A stretch of 33,176 nt of DNA from Zoogloea sp035335645. GTDB taxonomy: Bacteria > Pseudomonadota > Gammaproteobacteria > Burkholderiales > Rhodocyclaceae. Position numbers and translations under genes: made by a program. Within the stretch, counting starts at the first letter, position 1. Every line of letters starts with the position of its first letter. The notes under the pieces are model-generated. The model made no database searches. It was not told the origin of the DNA and saw only the letters and a list, made by a program, of their open reading frames with translations. Where the stretch lies: assembly GCA_035335645.1 (NCBI GenBank), contig DAOQMM010000029.1, positions 1 through 33,176 on the forward strand, written 5' to 3'. Positions 32,801 to 33,176 of this stretch are shown piece by piece.

Positions 32801-33037
32801 ACCCGCCTGCGTCCGGTGTTGATGACGGCCCTTGCCATGATCATGGGCATGCTGCCCATGGCCATCGGCCTCGGCGAAGGGGGCGAGCAGAACGCCCCGC
32901 TGGGCCGCGCCGTGATCGGCGGCCTGCTGTGGGCGACCCTGTCCACGCTGGTGTTCGTGCCCCTCGTGTTCGCCGCCGTGCATCGGGGCTTTGCCCGTCG
33001 CACGGCGCGTCGGGCGGCGCTGGCCGGAAGCATCTAG
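29876..33037 (+). CDS. RND-family efflux transporter permease
   Basis: Inner-membrane proton-driven exporter of the AcrB/HAE superfamily. The product is 1053 residues, full length, with 12 predicted membrane helices: TM1 ~10-30; TM2-6 ~335-490; TM7 ~535-552; TM8-12 in the last ~180 residues. The TM4 proton-relay pair Asp401-Asp402 is present (GILVDDATVTIENIE). In TM10 the segment reads GVATANSILVVSFA (943-956), where AcrB has GLSAKNAIL, so the relay lysine is Ala947. This marks a different RND branch; the substrate is unknown. No membrane-fusion or outer-membrane partner lies upstream; one may follow beyond the window. The ribosome site before ATG 29876 is weak. Confidence 0.95.
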   Translation: MWIVRIALQRPYTFIVMALLIVLATPLVLLRIATDVLPEINIPVISVIWTYTGMSAQEMAQRVTGPNERLLATTVNDVEHFESQSYAGIAIIKLFLQPKASVEAALAQIASTEGGALRQLPPGITPPLVIRYTASAIPVVQLGISSASLPEQVMFDTAVNTLRPRLVSIPGVALPFPYGGKSRVVSVDLDLPALQAKGLAPLDVVNAINAQNLILPGGTAKIGATEFAVKMNGSTRSVEELNDLPVRLGSGAAVYLRDVAVVRDGFSPQTNIVRQDGKRGVIQSVLKNGGASTLQIVDNLRTALADALPSLPEDIRVTPLFDQSVFVRAAIGGVVHEGLIAACLTAAMILLFLGNWRTTCIVAISIPLSVLASILTLYALGETINIMTLGGLALAVGILVDDATVTIENIERYLHLGHDLETAILEGAGEIAVPALVSTLCICIVFVPMFFLTGVARYLFVPLAEAVIFAMLASYLLSRTLVPTLALLFMKGQHGGGAGGWLQPLYTRFDAAFERLRGGYIVLLSVLLPRRRRFIAAFLAVCALSMGLYAVLGRDFFPAVDAGIVRLHFRAPSGTRIEETARLADRIEAALRELIPADQITTLVDNLGLPNSGINLSYSNAGTIGTLDGEIQVALAPGHGSSANLVERLRDALPPRFPGIEFFFQPADVVTQILNFGLPAAIDVQISGLRMAENYRVAAQLEKAVRRIPGAVDVHIHQRFDLPTVNLAMDRNRLQQLGLSAANVAQNVLIPLSGSFQTAPSFWLNPRNGVSYNITVQSPQYRIDSLDSLLQIPVAGSAGTPGQLLSNLVQVGSGREPAIVSRYNIEPAVDLYVSVHGRDLGAVVADVEREVEAVRGLLPKGSRISLQGQARTMNSSFIGLGIGVVMAVVLVYLLIVVNFQSWVDAFIIITALPAALAGIAWMLFLTGTPLSVPALTGAIMTVGVATANSILVVSFARQRLLAGAPPLSAALEAGATRLRPVLMTALAMIMGMLPMAIGLGEGGEQNAPLGRAVIGGLLWATLSTLVFVPLVFAAVHRGFARRTARRAALAGSI

Positions 33038-33086
33038 GATGATTCGCCCCTCACGCTCACTTTGTTCCTGGCCCCCTGGAGGGGCG

Positions 33087-33110
33087 CCGGTCGTCCGTGG
33101 GACGGCCCGG
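33087..33110 (+). other. Stem-loop before the last, partial gene
   Basis: CCGG (33087-33090) and CGTCC (33092-33096) pair with GGACG (33100-33104) and CCGG (33107-33110) around a GTG loop with a small internal bulge. It lies just before the AGGAGGT ribosome site. It may end the RND transcript or shape translation of the next gene. Confidence 0.35.
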
Positions 33111-33123
33111 CAGGAGGTCTGAC

Positions 33124-33176
33124 ATGTCCGCCAAGCGCCACGCCAGTCTCGGCATTCACGGTGACCACGCGTCCGC
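33124..33176 (+). CDS. Start of an unidentified gene (cut by the right edge)
   Basis: ATG 33124 is preceded by a near-perfect ribosome site (AGGAGGT, 33112-33118). The frame is open for 17 codons to the edge (MSAKRHASLGIHGDHAS). Too little is present to name a family. It follows the RND permease by 86 bp on the same strand. Confidence 0.6.
   Translation, partial: MSAKRHASLGIHGDHAS

Noticed and set aside
30395..32983. 862-codon minus-strand frame opposite the RND permease
   Set aside because: His/Gln/Gly-rich composition with no domain; the plus strand carries a full-length RND protein with all helices.
33098..33108. GGG-ACGG-CCC stem-loop resembling one hairpin of a guanidine-II (mini-ykkC) riboswitch
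   Set aside because: That class needs two such hairpins with ACGR loops close together. No second ACGR hairpin is found upstream, and the same bases also form the longer stem at 33087-33110.

Overview
The window is a GC-rich stretch of chromosome that looks like a betaproteobacterium, most likely Rhodocyclales (Azospira/Azoarcus/Dechloromonas type). That placement is inference. It rests on gene order (ribF-ileS; queA-tgt; mdh divergent from a GntR gene followed by sdhCDAB-sdhE-gltA-sucA-sucB-lpdA), an SdhB cluster layout like that of E. coli, and recurring -10 boxes followed by a GC-rich discriminator. I see no phage, transposon, CRISPR array or composition break. This is core and housekeeping DNA.

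Left part (1-4277, minus strand): queA and tgt, overlapping by 4 nt, make the queuosine precursor and insert it into tRNA. After them comes ribF (FMN/FAD synthesis) with its own promoter, then ileS, which runs off the left edge. A tRNA-Leu(CAA) gene (4321-4405, plus strand) starts 43 bp from queA, and its promoter fills that gap.

Middle-left (4608-9097): an HSL-type alpha/beta hydrolase converges on a soluble class III nucleotidyl cyclase with a C-terminal FHA domain. A nitronate-monooxygenase-like flavoprotein with an extra Cys-rich tail then converges on an orphan CitE-like CoA-ester lyase.

Centre (9195-21815): this block encodes most of the oxidative TCA cycle. mdh (minus) and a HutC-type GntR regulator (plus) diverge from a region with a 30-bp palindrome beside the mdh -35 box. 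Then come succinate dehydrogenase (sdhCDAB), its flavinylation factor (sdhE), citrate synthase (gltA) and the three 2-oxoglutarate dehydrogenase subunits (sucA, sucB, lpdA). Terminator-like hairpins after sdhE, gltA and sucB suggest graded, segmental expression rather than one uniform transcript.

Right part (21924-33176): zapE, an exported protein resembling a secretin N-domain, and a YoaA/DinG-type Fe-S helicase follow closely on one another. Next is an uncharacterised ATP-grasp-like protein whose stop lies 4 nt before the molybdenum cofactor genes mobB-moeA-moaD-moaE. Last are a full-length RND efflux permease and the first 17 codons of an unidentified gene.

I found no clearly new multi-gene system. 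The items most worth a second look are the GntR operator region, the SdhE motif substitution, the terminator built into the sdhE reading frame, the ATP-grasp gene tied to the Moco genes, the FHA-cyclase, and the orphan secretin-like protein.
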